Shown here one piece after another: positions 5,309-5,372 of a stretch of DNA of 5,372 nucleotides (its first letter is position 1; each line of letters begins with the position of its first letter). This DNA comes from CAMYMG01 sp038259455. Its GTDB lineage: Bacteria; Pseudomonadota; Alphaproteobacteria; Rhizobiales; Rhizobiaceae. Under the pieces are notes generated by a model, which saw nothing but the letters and a program-made list of their open reading frames with translations, made no database searches and was not told the origin of the DNA. The stretch covers positions 1 through 5,372 of the forward strand of contig JBBSOT010000368.1 in NCBI GenBank assembly GCA_038259455.1, written 5' to 3'. Both the position numbers and the translations under genes were made by a program.

Positions 5309-5372
5309 GTTTCAGGAGCCAGCTATCGTTTTTCGGAGTTCTAAAGACTCTGGCCTTATTCCGCGAATGGGA

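Larger units (their letters stand above)
4914..5372. other. Long region without a convincing gene, right edge
   Basis: These 459 bases contain the GH12 promoter region, repeat copy B (5112-5200) and a set of inverted repeats (5251-5308). Stretch 4980-5070 shows nothing recognisable. Two short frames are open to the right edge: plus from an ATG at 5281 (MVAAIVLGGG..., 30 codons, no ribosome binding site), and minus ending at a TAG at 5273-5271 (33 codons, ending STMAATILD). They overlap on opposite strands, neither is recognised, and both lie on the inverted repeats, so neither is called as a gene. If one is real, the minus frame would be the 3' end of a gene entering from the right. Confidence 0.5.

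Noticed and set aside
5271..5372. Two overlapping open frames at the right edge (plus from 5281, minus ending at 5271)
   Set aside because: Both are only about 30 codons, lie on opposite strands of the same DNA, lack a ribosome binding site or recognisable motif within the window, and coincide with inverted repeats.

Overview
The window looks like chromosomal DNA of a GC-rich alphaproteobacterium. The general style of the proteins and of the intergenic sequence suggests a sphingomonad (Sphingomonadales), but no marker gene is present, so this is a moderate-to-low confidence guess. There are no rRNA or tRNA genes, no CRISPR array, no recognisable transposase and no prophage genes.

Layout. On the minus strand, bases 1-271 hold the first 90 codons of an SLC13-type anion permease that runs off the left edge, and 315-1625 hold a complete two-domain chromate efflux transporter (ChrA). 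They are 43 nt apart and read in the same direction, probably as one unit (chrA first). A divergent region without genes (1626-2033) separates them from a compact plus-strand operon: a four-helix b-type cytochrome (2034-2642), a small membrane-anchored regulator with a LuxR-type HTH (2652-3185) and a VIT1/CCC1-family Fe/Mn transporter (3182-3874). The junctions are a 9-nt gap and a 4-nt ATGA overlap. Convergent to this operon, on the minus strand, lies a secreted glycoside hydrolase of family GH12 (4068-4913). By eye its base composition is less GC-rich than that of its neighbours. The last 460 bases have no convincing gene.

How the parts fit. The left pair would handle oxyanions: chromate export, plus a permease of the sulfate/dicarboxylate class. 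The three-gene operon combines a membrane redox protein, a membrane-tethered DNA-binding protein and a metal(II) transporter, which suggests a redox- or metal-responsive module. That link is inference. The leader of this operon has a short inverted repeat whose right arm contains the Shine-Dalgarno sequence, and it also reads as a near-perfect 11-bp direct repeat.

The most unusual feature is a pair of diverged direct repeats of about 90 bp (3951-4040 and 5112-5200, about 76% identical by hand alignment). They flank the GH12 gene, and each can form two successive hairpins. They look like members of a structured intergenic repeat family, and they bracket the one gene that looks compositionally foreign.
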